Of a stretch of DNA of 64,000 bases, positions 56,153-64,000 are shown one piece after another (positions within the stretch are counted from its first letter, which is position 1; each line of letters opens with the position of its first letter). Source of the DNA: Verrucomicrobiota bacterium (GTDB lineage Bacteria > Verrucomicrobiota > Verrucomicrobiia > Limisphaerales > UBA1319); the NCBI GenBank assembly GCA_022711435.1, contig JAKLFB010000008.1, positions 1-64,000 of the forward strand, written 5' to 3'. Below the pieces are notes generated by a model that was not told the origin of the DNA, did not search any database, and was given only the letters and a program-made list of their open reading frames with translations. A program made the position numbers and the translations under genes.

Positions 56153-56272
56153 TAAGAAGGCCGCACTGGCAGCCGCCAATATCCAGTCTCGAGCGTGCGG
56201 CCAGCGCGCGCCCGGAGAGCCGGATGGTTCAAGGGCGGCCGACGGATGGATGCCGCCCGGCTGGCTGCCGGA

Positions 56273-56698
56273 TCAACCTGGATTGGGCCGTGCCGCGCGG
56301 TCGAAGATCTCCCGGAACCAGGCGGGCGGGCGGATCACGCGGCCGTCGTGCCGGGTGAAGGCGTGAACGGTGTAGCCGCGCGCGACAGGGGCTTCGGGGT
56401 TGAGCCGGATGATTCGGGCGTCGCATCGCAGCCGTGCGGGCCCGGCGAAGGATGCGATCGTGGTGAGCTCCAGCAGGTCATCGTATCGAGCCCGCCCCAG
56501 GTACTCGACATGGGCCTCGACAAGGGGCAGCCATGCTCCGCGGGATTCCATTTCGGAATAGGGCAGGCCGATCTGGCGCATCAGCTCGGTTCGGCCGCAC
56601 TCGAACCATTCCAGCACCCGGGAATTGTAGAAGGTGCCCATCTGGTCGGTCTCGCTGTAGCGGACGCGCAACTGGATCGTGGAACGAATGTCATTCAT
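56273..56698 (-). CDS. YbgC/4-hydroxybenzoyl-CoA thioesterase-like hotdog protein
   Basis: A 141-residue single-hotdog-domain thioesterase. The catalytic helix start is RYSETDQMGTFYNSRVLEWF (Asp18 in the D-x-x-G pattern, with the following aromatic/Asn), close to the acyl-CoA thioesterases of the YbgC group. It probably hydrolyses an acyl-CoA or related thioester in the cytoplasm; the substrate is open. The family works as a tetramer. ATG 56698 is used. The gene is followed by copy 3 of the palindromic element. The Tol-Pal genes often beside YbgC are absent. Confidence 0.85.
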   Translation of the reverse strand: MNDIRSTIQLRVRYSETDQMGTFYNSRVLEWFECGRTELMRQIGLPYSEMESRGAWLPLVEAHVEYLGRARYDDLLELTTIASFAGPARLRCDARIIRLNPEAPVARGYTVHAFTRHDGRVIRPPAWFREIFDRAARPNPG

Positions 56699-56869
56699 GC
56701 GAGGCGCTCGGCCTCGGGCGCCGGATCCAGACTACTGGTGGAAATGGTTGCCGAATGCAAGCCCGTCGTCCGCACATCCGATGGGATGGCCATAGGCCCG
56801 GCCCGTCGTGCCGTGAAAAACCTGTTGCATTCGTTTCCAATGCTGGGCATTCTTCGTCTCACGGTCAGT

Positions 56870-56947
56870 CGGGGCGTAGCGTAGCCTGGCTAGCGCGCGT
56901 GGTTCGGGTCCACGAGGTCGTGAGTTCAAATCTCACCGCCCCGACCA
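56870..56947 (+). tRNA. tRNA-Pro (CGG)
   Basis: A complete cloverleaf of 78 nt including CCA. Acceptor CGGGGCG (56870-56876) pairs with CGCCCCG (56937-56943). Anticodon stem CGTGG/CCACG holds loop TTCGGGT, with anticodon CGG at 56905-56907. The T-arm is GTGAG-TTCAAAT-CTCAC; the discriminator is A and CCA is encoded at 56945-56947. It lies 61 bp upstream of the polysaccharide-export operon on the same strand. Confidence 0.96.
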
Positions 56948-57008
56948 TTTTTCTAGTGATGGCGGGCATTCAAGGCGTGACGGCTGCAATCCAGATCAAG
57001 CTGAGCTG

Positions 57009-58235
57009 ATGAATTGGTCCAGACCTGCCCATGGGATGGCTTTGGTGGTCGCCGGTGTGGCAGGATCAGCCGGTGCTGCCAGGGCTTTTGATGCGCGGAA
57101 CCTGCTCGCCTATCAGTGGGGGCCCGTCACGATCCGAACCAGCCTCGAAGTCACCGAGCAGTTCAACGACAATATCTATTATCGGTCCAGCGCCCGGCGC
57201 ACCTCCGACCTGATCACCAGCATCACCCCGGGGATTGACCTGTCGCTCGGCACTCCCTATTCGAAGCACTATCTGTCCCTCGGCTACGAGTTTCATCAAA
57301 ATTTCTACCAGAAACGGAGCGATGTGAATTACAGCGACCACTCGCTCTCGTTCAACCTCCGGTTGACCGGCTACCGGGTCTCGCTCCAAGGATCGGATCA
57401 GATCGAGCTGCAAAATAGCGTGATGGGAGGCGGCTTAAATCCGCTTGTTCTGGGCGAGAGTGCGAATGTTGAACGAATCACCTTCTCGGATAGTTACCAA
57501 GTTTCTTACTCCTTTACCGATAAAATCAATGGGCACATTGGACTGAGCCACGGGCGCACCGATTACGAATCCGGCACATGGCTGTATGATAGCACCTCGC
57601 TTCGAGGCACACTGGGTGCAACCTACAAGCCGCGGACCCGGATGACGTTTGTGAGCGAGGTCTATTATGGAAAAACCATGTCGGAGCCGAATCATCCGCT
57701 CCAATGGCCTGCCCCGGATATGAATTCGCTGGGCACATTCGTCGGTGTCAGCGAGGTCTTCCTGAACCGCATAACGGGGACGGTCCGTGTGGGATATGAA
57801 GTCCGGCAGTTCGAAGGGCGGTCCGGCAGCAAAGGCGATCCGGTGGTCAATGCAAGCCTCGGCTACCGTTTTTCCGAAAGGCTTCGGGGCACGCTGTCCT
57901 ACGCACGGTCGACCAGCGTATCCGCCCAGTCGCCTGACAGTTCCTACGCGAGCGATAACCTGAGTCTGGCCCTGAACCGAACCCTCGGGCCCACGGGGAA
58001 GATCATGGTGTCCGGGGGCGGCACGCTGCGAATCTCCCAGTATGATGGGGGATCCGTGGTTTATGGGGATCGAACTGACAACCAATGGACCGCGTTCCTG
58101 GATGTCAGCTACCGATTCCAGCCCTGGCTTTCGACGGGGCTGCGGTATGAATACGAGCTCTTTAACAGTTCATCCAAAGCGATTATTGACTATGACGTTA
58201 ATCGGATTACCCTACGATTGGGCATAGGATTTTAG
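57009..58235 (+). CDS. Outer-membrane beta-barrel protein of a polysaccharide-export operon
   Basis: A 408-residue protein with a signal peptide (MALVVAGVAGSAGAARA region) and alternating hydrophobic/polar strands ending in GIGF, the C-terminal aromatic typical of outer-membrane barrels. It begins with EQFNDNIYYRSSARRTSDLI, resembling the outer-membrane proteins found in front of wza/wzc genes in exosortase/EPS loci. About 14-16 strands are expected. It probably forms part of the export path or anchors the polysaccharide. It is 3 bp from the Wza-like gene, so it is cotranscribed. A second in-frame ATG lies at 57036. The exact function is not known. Confidence 0.8.
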   Translation: MNWSRPAHGMALVVAGVAGSAGAARAFDARNLLAYQWGPVTIRTSLEVTEQFNDNIYYRSSARRTSDLITSITPGIDLSLGTPYSKHYLSLGYEFHQNFYQKRSDVNYSDHSLSFNLRLTGYRVSLQGSDQIELQNSVMGGGLNPLVLGESANVERITFSDSYQVSYSFTDKINGHIGLSHGRTDYESGTWLYDSTSLRGTLGATYKPRTRMTFVSEVYYGKTMSEPNHPLQWPAPDMNSLGTFVGVSEVFLNRITGTVRVGYEVRQFEGRSGSKGDPVVNASLGYRFSERLRGTLSYARSTSVSAQSPDSSYASDNLSLALNRTLGPTGKIMVSGGGTLRISQYDGGSVVYGDRTDNQWTAFLDVSYRFQPWLSTGLRYEYELFNSSSKAIIDYDVNRITLRLGIGF

Positions 58236-58238
58236 GCT

Positions 58239-58883
58239 ATGAGTCGGACACGAGCAGAAGGCATGGTGTTCGGCGGCGTGTTTTTTTGTTTGCTTTCGGG
58301 CCTCCACCTTGAAGCGCAAACGACGCCGTCGAACCTGTTTAACATCAGCGCGGATGCGCGCACGAATGCGGCGGCATTGCTGGCGCCGGACCAGGATTAT
58401 CGGATTGCGCCGCTGGATGTGATCGCCATCGATGTATTCAACGAGTCGAGGCTGACCAAGGATTGTGCCGTCCAGGCGACCGGCAAGATATCCTATCCTT
58501 TGCTGGGCGACATCGAGATTGCGGGCAAGACCACCCGCGAGGTGGAAGCCCTGATGAGAGAACTGCTCGGCAAAGATTACCTTGTGGATCCCGTTGTGAC
58601 CGTGACGATGAAGCAATACCGGCTCCAAACGGTAAATATCCTGGGCGAGGTGTTCAAACCCGGCCCCATGCCGCTGGTCGGCGAGAAGAAATGGACGCTG
58701 CTGGACGCCATCAGCCAGGCCGGCGGCCTCACCCGCGGCGCTGCCAAGAGCCGCATCGAGTTCACCCGGCAAGGGAGGACCATCAAGATCGATTTCGACG
58801 ATCTCAAGAAACCGACCGATCCTGGCAAGGTGATCTACCTGCAGCCAGACGACGTGATCTACGTGCCCTTGACCCCCTGGTAA
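58239..58883 (+). CDS. Wza-like polysaccharide export protein
   Basis: A 214-residue exported protein of the outer-membrane polysaccharide export (OPX) family. A signal segment (MVFGGVFFCLLSGLHLEA) precedes the Poly_export domain (YRIAPLDVIAIDVFNE, about 57-72, then GDIEIAGKTTREVEAL) and an SLBB-like domain (VNILGEVFKPGPMPLVGEKK and AISQAGGLTRGAAKSRIE). It is shorter than E. coli Wza and lacks its C-terminal outer-membrane helix, so it may need the adjacent barrel protein. Starting 3 bp after the barrel gene and ending 7 bp before the Wzc-like gene, it belongs to a tight three-gene operon. Confidence 0.93.
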   Translation: MSRTRAEGMVFGGVFFCLLSGLHLEAQTTPSNLFNISADARTNAAALLAPDQDYRIAPLDVIAIDVFNESRLTKDCAVQATGKISYPLLGDIEIAGKTTREVEALMRELLGKDYLVDPVVTVTMKQYRLQTVNILGEVFKPGPMPLVGEKKWTLLDAISQAGGLTRGAAKSRIEFTRQGRTIKIDFDDLKKPTDPGKVIYLQPDDVIYVPLTPW

Positions 58884-58890
58884 TCTGCTT

Positions 58891-61050
58891 ATGGAAAACA
58901 ATCCCCCGGGCATCCCGGCCGAGGCCGGCTTCCTCGAGGAAGTCACCAACCTGCGCCATTACTATCACGTCATCCTCGAGCGGCGCTGGCTGGTCATTGC
59001 GGCCTTCATCTCGGTGTTCGTTCTGACGATCATCTATCTGGCCAAAGCCCCGCGGATCTACCAGGCCGCGGCGCGGCTGCAGATCAACAGCGAGTCGGAG
59101 ACCTCGCTCAACCTGAGCGGCAGCTTCGCCGGTGGTGCGCAGGGGCAGGATTACCTGCAGACCCAATACAAGAACCTCATGAGCCGGTCGCTGCTCAGCT
59201 CGATCATCAACCAGCTCAAGCTCGACCAGGACCCGCGGTATGCCAAGTCCCGCGACATCGTCATGGAACTGTCCGAGGATATCACCGTGTCGCCGATCCG
59301 CCTCAGCCGCCTGGTCGATGTGCGCGTCGAGCATACCGACCCCAAGAAGGCCGCCCTGATCGCGAACACGCTCTTGAACAATTTCATTGACAACAACCTG
59401 GACCAGAAGCGCGAGGCCTCCGTTCGCACCGCCCGCTGGCTCGAGCAGGAGACCGCCGTCCAAAAAACCAAGGTCGAGGAGGCCGACAACGCCCTGCAGA
59501 AATACCGGGTAGGGCTTAAGAACGTATCCCTCGAGGAGAGCCAGAACATCATCCTCCAGCGGCTCAAACTCGCCCAGGACCAGATGGTATCCATCCAGGT
59601 CCGCGCCACGCTCGCCAACAGCCTGCTCACCGAGGTCCAGTCGCTGCTCAAGAAGGGCGTCAGCATCGATAACATCCCCGCGATCGCCGCCAACTCGACG
59701 GTCACCCAGCTCAAGAACCAGCTGCTGCTCGAGCAGGCCGTGCTGGCGAGCATGCTCAGCCGCTACAAGGATAAATGGCCCGATGTCATCACCGAGCGCG
59801 AGAAGATCAGCGCCCTGCAGCGTTCCCTGGAGGAGTCCATGCGGGATGTGATGAAGACCCTCGAGACGTCCGCCCTCCTCGGCAACACGGAGCTGCAGAC
59901 CATCCGCGATCTGGTCGCCACCCTCGAGCAGGAACAGCTTAGCTTGGGCGAGAAATCGATCAAATACGACGCCCTCAAACGCGATGCCGAGCTTCAGAAG
60001 GGCCTCTACATGCGCGTGCTCGAGCGGCAGAAAGAGCTCGAGATCACGACCAACAGCAAGTTGAACAACATGTTCATCGTGGATGAAGCGGTGGCGCCGC
60101 TGAGGTTCTACAAGCCGCGCATCGTGTTCAGCCTCGTGCTCGGGATCATCGGAGGTCTCGTGGTCGCCGTCGCCCTCGCTTTCTTCGTCAATTACCTCGA
60201 CGACTCGATCAAGACCCAGGACGATGTCGAGATTTACCTCCGGGTGCCGTTTCTCGGGTATGTGCCCAATATCAAGTCGAACAGCGTGATCGAGCGGGAC
60301 TTGCAGGCCCACATGCATCCCCAGTCCACCGCGGCGGAAGGCTTCCGGACGATTCGCGCCGCCATCGCGCTGATGCCGAAGGCCGACCAATACCGCCTCC
60401 TGGTCATCACCAGCACCATCCCGGCCGAAGGCAAATCGCTGATCGCATCCAACCTGGCGATCGTCACCGCCCAGACCGGCCTCAAGACGCTGCTCGTGGA
60501 CGCCGACCTTCGCCGCCCGTCCGTGCACAAGGCCTATCAGCTCCACAGCCCCATCGGCCTGTCGGCTTACCTCACCAGCCAGGTCAACAGCATCGACGAA
60601 ATCGTCCACACCAGCGAGGTCCCCCACCTCGATATCGTCTGCGCGGGTTCGGTGCCGTCCAATCCTTCCGAAATGTCGGGCTCGCTCCGGATGCGCCAGT
60701 TCCTTCAGGAGGCCAGCCGCCGATACGACCGCGTCTTTGTGGATTGCCCGCCTGTCTCCGCCGTGAGCGATCCCCTTGTGGTCTCGTCGATGGCCGACGG
60801 CGTGATCTTCGTCACCAAGTTCAACAAGATCCGCCGCGAGCACGCCCGAAAATCCCTCCAGCGCCTTCAATACGCGGGAATCCACATCCTCGGCGTGGTG
60901 CTCAACGACATCGACTTCGAGGGCAAGGACGCCTACTACTACTCGTATTACTACTACCAGAACCGCTACTACTCGAGCCATTACAAGTCCGACACGAGGG
61001 AGTCTCCGAAACCCGAGGCTCCCCAGCCCGAGAAGGTCGCCAAAGCCTGA
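58891..61050 (+). CDS. Wzc-like polysaccharide co-polymerase/BY-kinase
   Basis: A 719-residue inner-membrane protein. The order is Wzz-type N-terminus with helix 1 (LVIAAFISVFVLTIIYLA, about 32-50), coiled-coil periplasmic region (about 170-390), helix 2 (IVFSLVLGIIGGLVVAVALAFF, about 411-432) and the cytoplasmic BY-kinase. Walker A is in IPAEGKSLIASN, Walker A' is LLVDADLRRPSVH and Walker B is VFVDCPP. The C-terminal tail has a Tyr-rich cluster (YYYSYYYYQNRYYSS), the expected autophosphorylation substrate. It controls chain length and export with Wza-like protein through kinase cycling. Convergent with the M16 gene, with stop codons 2 bp apart. Confidence 0.95.
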   Translation: MENNPPGIPAEAGFLEEVTNLRHYYHVILERRWLVIAAFISVFVLTIIYLAKAPRIYQAAARLQINSESETSLNLSGSFAGGAQGQDYLQTQYKNLMSRSLLSSIINQLKLDQDPRYAKSRDIVMELSEDITVSPIRLSRLVDVRVEHTDPKKAALIANTLLNNFIDNNLDQKREASVRTARWLEQETAVQKTKVEEADNALQKYRVGLKNVSLEESQNIILQRLKLAQDQMVSIQVRATLANSLLTEVQSLLKKGVSIDNIPAIAANSTVTQLKNQLLLEQAVLASMLSRYKDKWPDVITEREKISALQRSLEESMRDVMKTLETSALLGNTELQTIRDLVATLEQEQLSLGEKSIKYDALKRDAELQKGLYMRVLERQKELEITTNSKLNNMFIVDEAVAPLRFYKPRIVFSLVLGIIGGLVVAVALAFFVNYLDDSIKTQDDVEIYLRVPFLGYVPNIKSNSVIERDLQAHMHPQSTAAEGFRTIRAAIALMPKADQYRLLVITSTIPAEGKSLIASNLAIVTAQTGLKTLLVDADLRRPSVHKAYQLHSPIGLSAYLTSQVNSIDEIVHTSEVPHLDIVCAGSVPSNPSEMSGSLRMRQFLQEASRRYDRVFVDCPPVSAVSDPLVVSSMADGVIFVTKFNKIRREHARKSLQRLQYAGIHILGVVLNDIDFEGKDAYYYSYYYYQNRYYSSHYKSDTRESPKPEAPQPEKVAKA

Positions 61051-61052
61051 TC

Positions 61053-63806
61053 CTACGGGACGGGCTGGCCGTCGGTGTCGATGATCCGCGCGGGGCCATA
61101 CCCCATCTGCTCGATCCGATCCGCCGCCTTCGCCCGGTCTCCCACCACCACCCAAAGGAGCTGCTCGGGCCGGAGCACGTCGCGCGCGACCTCGGCCACT
61201 TGCGTGTCGGTCACCGCCCGGATGCGCCGGGCAAAAGTGGACGGGTGGTCATCCGGCAAACGGAACTGGACGATCTCGGCCAGCTCGGCTGCCTGAGCGC
61301 CCATGGTTTCCCAGCGCCCCGCCAAAGCCAGCACCTCGCGGCGGCGCGTGTCGGACAGCTCCTGCTCCGTCGGCGGGCGATCGGTCCGGATCGACTCGAG
61401 CTCACGGCGGATCTCCTCCATGGATTCGAGCGTCTTGTCGGTCTGGACGGGGACCTGAATGAAAAACGGCCGCTGCCCCCGGGCATCCACCAACCGGGAG
61501 CGAGCCCCGTAAGTCCAGTGCTTGTTCTCGCGCAGGTTCATGTTGATCCGCGAGGTGAACTTGCCCCCCAGGATGCTGTTGAGAAGATCGATCGCCTCCT
61601 CGCGCGGGTTCGCTCGAGGCGGGGCCAGGTGGGCTGCGAAGATCACGGACTGCTCCGCGCCAGGCTTGTCGATCCAATAGACCCGGGACCGAGCCGGCAG
61701 ATCGACCGCGGCCAGGGTCCGGCTCGGCACCTCCCCCGCTTTCCAGACCCCCATCACTCGCTCGAGCACGGGCAGGATTTCCTCCCGGGTCGTGTCGCCG
61801 ACCACCAGCAACGTGGCGTTGTTGGGCTTGAGCCACTGGCCATAAAACCGGCGCAGATCCTCGGTCCGGATGCGCTGGATCGCCGCTTCGGTCCCGGTGC
61901 CGGTCAGGGGCGCGCTGTAGGCATGGCCGGCGCCATAGAGCAAGCGCGGCAGCACGCGCAATGCCATGGAGTCCGGAGATGTCTTTTCGAACTCGATGGC
62001 CGCCAATCGCTCCTTGCGCAGGCGCTCCAGCTCCCGGGCCGGGAAAGCCGGCTGCAGCAGCACGTCCTGGAACAGATCCAACGCAGGTTCGAGCGTCGAT
62101 TTCAACGTGTTCAGCGAGACCACGCACTGATCCAGGTTTGCCCCCGCCGAGAGGCGCGCCCCGAGGCTCACCAGGGCTTCGCTGATCTCGAGCGTGCTCC
62201 GGCGAGCTGTCCCCTCATCGAGCATGTCCATCGTCAGGCTCGCCAGGCCTGGCAGATCGACCGGATCGGCCGCAAAGCCCGCATCCATCAGGAGCCGGAA
62301 ATCGAGCACCGGAACCGCATGATTCTCCAGCACGATCACTCGGAGCCCGTTGCTCAGCTCATGCCGCGTGAACGCGGGAAACCGCGCCGTCGGCGGCTCG
62401 CCCGTCGATGGCGGACGGCTCCGGTCGATCCCTGACTCGATCGTGGGATAGTTGGCGAAAGGCTGGACCTCGATCGCCAGCATGCCGTCGCCCAGCCAGG
62501 ACCGGGCCGCTTCAAGCAAGTCCTTCTCGGTCGCCCGCTGCAATCGCTCGAGTGTCTGCCGGTAGCGGGCCGGATCGCCCCCATATACTTCGTTCTCGAG
62601 CAGGATGTCCGATTTTCCCCCGAACCCTCCGATCCGCTCGGCGCCGCGCACGAAGCCGGCGACCTGCTGGTTCTGAACCCGACGGAGTTCCGACGCGGTT
62701 GGGCCGTCCCGCAAGAATCGATCCATCTCCTCATTCACGATGGATTCGATCCGCTGCATGTCGGCTCCGGGCCGTCCCAGCACGCTGACGCCAAACACGC
62801 CCGCAATCTCCAGGCCATACGAACTGGCCGAGACCTGAACGGCCAACTGCTCCTCGTAGACCAGCCGCTTGTAGAGCCGGGAGGTCTTTCCTGAGCTGAG
62901 TATATCGCCCACCAGGCTCAAAAAATCGGCTTGCGGCGCGCCCCACCCGGGCGTGGTCCAGGCCAAAAGCAGCAGGGGCAGATTGACCCTGTCCTGGATC
63001 ACCTCTCGCTGGATCCCCTTCCGCCGGGGGATCCACTGCTCCGGACGGCGCACGGGGGGGCCCGACGGGATGTGACCGAAATACTTCTCCACCTTGGCCT
63101 TCGCGGTGGACGGATCCAGATCGCCTGCCAGGCAGATCACCGCGTTGGCCGCCCCATAGTAATCGGCGAACCATTGATGCACATCCTTCAGCGTGGCGGC
63201 CTCGAGATCCTCCGTCCGGCCGATGACCTCCCATGAATAAGGATGTCCTGCGGGAAACAATCCCTCGAAAAGCCTCTGATACACTTTGCCGTAAGGCTGG
63301 TTCTCTCCCTGCCGCTTTTCGTTCAGCACCACTCCGCGCTGCTCATCCAGCCGGGCCTGGTCGATCGCGCCCGCCAGATGGCCCATCCGATCCGATTCAG
63401 CCCACAACACCAGCTCCAACGCCGAGATCGGCACGTCCTGAAAATAATTCGTCCGGTCGAAATCGGTCGTCCCGTTCATCGATGTGGCGCCTTCCGGTTC
63501 GAGCAGCTTGAAATAGTCGGCGTTGTAATGCTCGCTGCCGTTGAACATCAGGTGCTCGAACAGATGCGCGAAGCCGGTCCGGCCCGGACGCTCGTTCTTC
63601 GAGCCCACGTGATACCACACGTTGACCGTCACGATCGGCGCCTTGTGATCTTCATGGACGATCAATGTCAGCCCGTTGGAAAGCTTGAACTTCTGGTAGG
63701 GTATATCGACCGTCACGAGATGCCCCCCTCCTCCCTCGAGAACACACATGCTGGCCATCACCGCCAGCGCGACCCGCCCGACCGCCAATGAATGCCGTGC
63801 AATCAT
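61053..63806 (-). CDS. Secreted M16-family zinc metallopeptidase (two-domain)
   Basis: A 917-residue protein of the pitrilysin/insulinase family. A signal segment (VGRVALAVMASMCVLEGG) precedes an active half with the HxxEH motif at His81-His85 (FAHLFEHLMFNG) and a distal glutamate in the VVLNEKR segment. The C-terminal half lacks this motif, as in other tandem M16 enzymes. ATG 63806 has an AAAGGAA-type Shine-Dalgarno about ten bases upstream on the minus strand; the frame is open to 63986 but without a leader. It probably degrades peptides in the periplasm. No coding feature can be supported in the remaining 194 bp to the window end. Confidence 0.93.
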   Translation of the reverse strand: MIARHSLAVGRVALAVMASMCVLEGGGGHLVTVDIPYQKFKLSNGLTLIVHEDHKAPIVTVNVWYHVGSKNERPGRTGFAHLFEHLMFNGSEHYNADYFKLLEPEGATSMNGTTDFDRTNYFQDVPISALELVLWAESDRMGHLAGAIDQARLDEQRGVVLNEKRQGENQPYGKVYQRLFEGLFPAGHPYSWEVIGRTEDLEAATLKDVHQWFADYYGAANAVICLAGDLDPSTAKAKVEKYFGHIPSGPPVRRPEQWIPRRKGIQREVIQDRVNLPLLLLAWTTPGWGAPQADFLSLVGDILSSGKTSRLYKRLVYEEQLAVQVSASSYGLEIAGVFGVSVLGRPGADMQRIESIVNEEMDRFLRDGPTASELRRVQNQQVAGFVRGAERIGGFGGKSDILLENEVYGGDPARYRQTLERLQRATEKDLLEAARSWLGDGMLAIEVQPFANYPTIESGIDRSRPPSTGEPPTARFPAFTRHELSNGLRVIVLENHAVPVLDFRLLMDAGFAADPVDLPGLASLTMDMLDEGTARRSTLEISEALVSLGARLSAGANLDQCVVSLNTLKSTLEPALDLFQDVLLQPAFPARELERLRKERLAAIEFEKTSPDSMALRVLPRLLYGAGHAYSAPLTGTGTEAAIQRIRTEDLRRFYGQWLKPNNATLLVVGDTTREEILPVLERVMGVWKAGEVPSRTLAAVDLPARSRVYWIDKPGAEQSVIFAAHLAPPRANPREEAIDLLNSILGGKFTSRINMNLRENKHWTYGARSRLVDARGQRPFFIQVPVQTDKTLESMEEIRRELESIRTDRPPTEQELSDTRRREVLALAGRWETMGAQAAELAEIVQFRLPDDHPSTFARRIRAVTDTQVAEVARDVLRPEQLLWVVVGDRAKAADRIEQMGYGPARIIDTDGQPVP

Positions 63807-64000
63807 GATCTGTTGTTCCTTTCGGGTCGGATTCTTGTTCGATCCCCTTTCTCCAGACAAGCCAATACAGCCCGAGTCAACCGGGAGTTTACCCCGCGCC
63901 TCCTCTCGCGTTGCGCCCCGACAAGGGGCTATACATCGCGCGGATTCCTGGCATGCTGGGCCAAGAACCGTCGACCGTTTGACCAATGCGAACCCTGCTC

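Noticed and set aside
55829..56179. Open frame within the palindromic element (and its counterpart at 8700-9002)
   Set aside because: The encoded peptides are similar only because the DNA copies are. Most base differences change the amino acid, and no start or domain is credible, so the element was kept as non-coding.
63986..64000. Possible start of another gene at the right edge (ATG then CGAACCCTGCTC)
   Set aside because: Only five codons are visible and there is no Shine-Dalgarno sequence, so no feature was called.

Overview
The window reads as chromosomal DNA of a high-GC member of the Verrucomicrobiota, most likely a Limisphaerales/Pedosphaera-like lineage. Support for this comes from a pseudopilin with the [26 protein letters not shown] N-terminus followed by a C-N-N-L-(K/R)-Q block, a second large protein carrying the same block internally, several Tat-exported Gfo/Idh/MocA oxidoreductases, secreted sulfatases, ThuA-like and GHL10-like proteins, HEAT-repeat proteins, and CHASE2 cyclase/FecR pairs. 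No rRNA, CRISPR array, prophage or intact insertion sequence was seen. Two tRNA genes are present, Phe-GAA and Pro-CGG, both with encoded CCA.

Layout. 0-9 kb: the tail of a probable transposase, a ThuA-like protein, glnS, a Tat-exported oxidoreductase, a HEAT protein, and an unusual fucosidase fused to a methyltransferase. 9-16 kb: an FmdB zinc ribbon, a pseudopilin-module protein, an MFS transporter, a PfkB kinase, peptide deformylase, ribulose-phosphate epimerase (araD) and tRNA-Phe. 16-21.9 kb: a pseudopilin, a DUF1294 membrane protein, a beta-repeat protein, an oxidoreductase, accD and a ComF-like protein. 22-26 kb: an operon of a CHASE2 cyclase, a DUF6734-like protein and two small unknown proteins. 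26-31 kb: an RmlD-like reductase, aguB, HU, a panE-like gene and an oxidoreductase. 31-38.5 kb: rhodanese, HEAT and aldo/keto reductase genes, a second CHASE2 cyclase behind a FecR gene, and a Wzy-like polymerase/ligase. 38.6-43 kb: rhomboid, a UvrD-like helicase and gltD. 43-56 kb: a kinase-like protein coupled to a secreted hydrolase, a GHL10 protein, a sulfatase, a sulfatase-HEAT-esterase fusion and an acetylesterase-sialidase fusion. 56-64 kb: a thioesterase, tRNA-Pro, a beta-barrel/Wza/Wzc polysaccharide export operon, and a secreted M16 peptidase.

Together the genes suggest a bacterium that secretes enzymes against sulfated, acetylated, fucosylated and possibly sialylated glycans, exports its own polysaccharide, and has envelope-sensing cyclases.

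The most distinctive non-coding feature is a family of three 272-273 bp palindromic elements (8694-8965, 17132-17404, 55881-56152). They have about 30-bp terminal inverted repeats, YAA trinucleotides on both sides, no transposase and no conserved reading frame. Two copies are about 97% identical in opposite orientation; the third is divergent but has the same architecture, and it abuts the stop codon of its neighbour.
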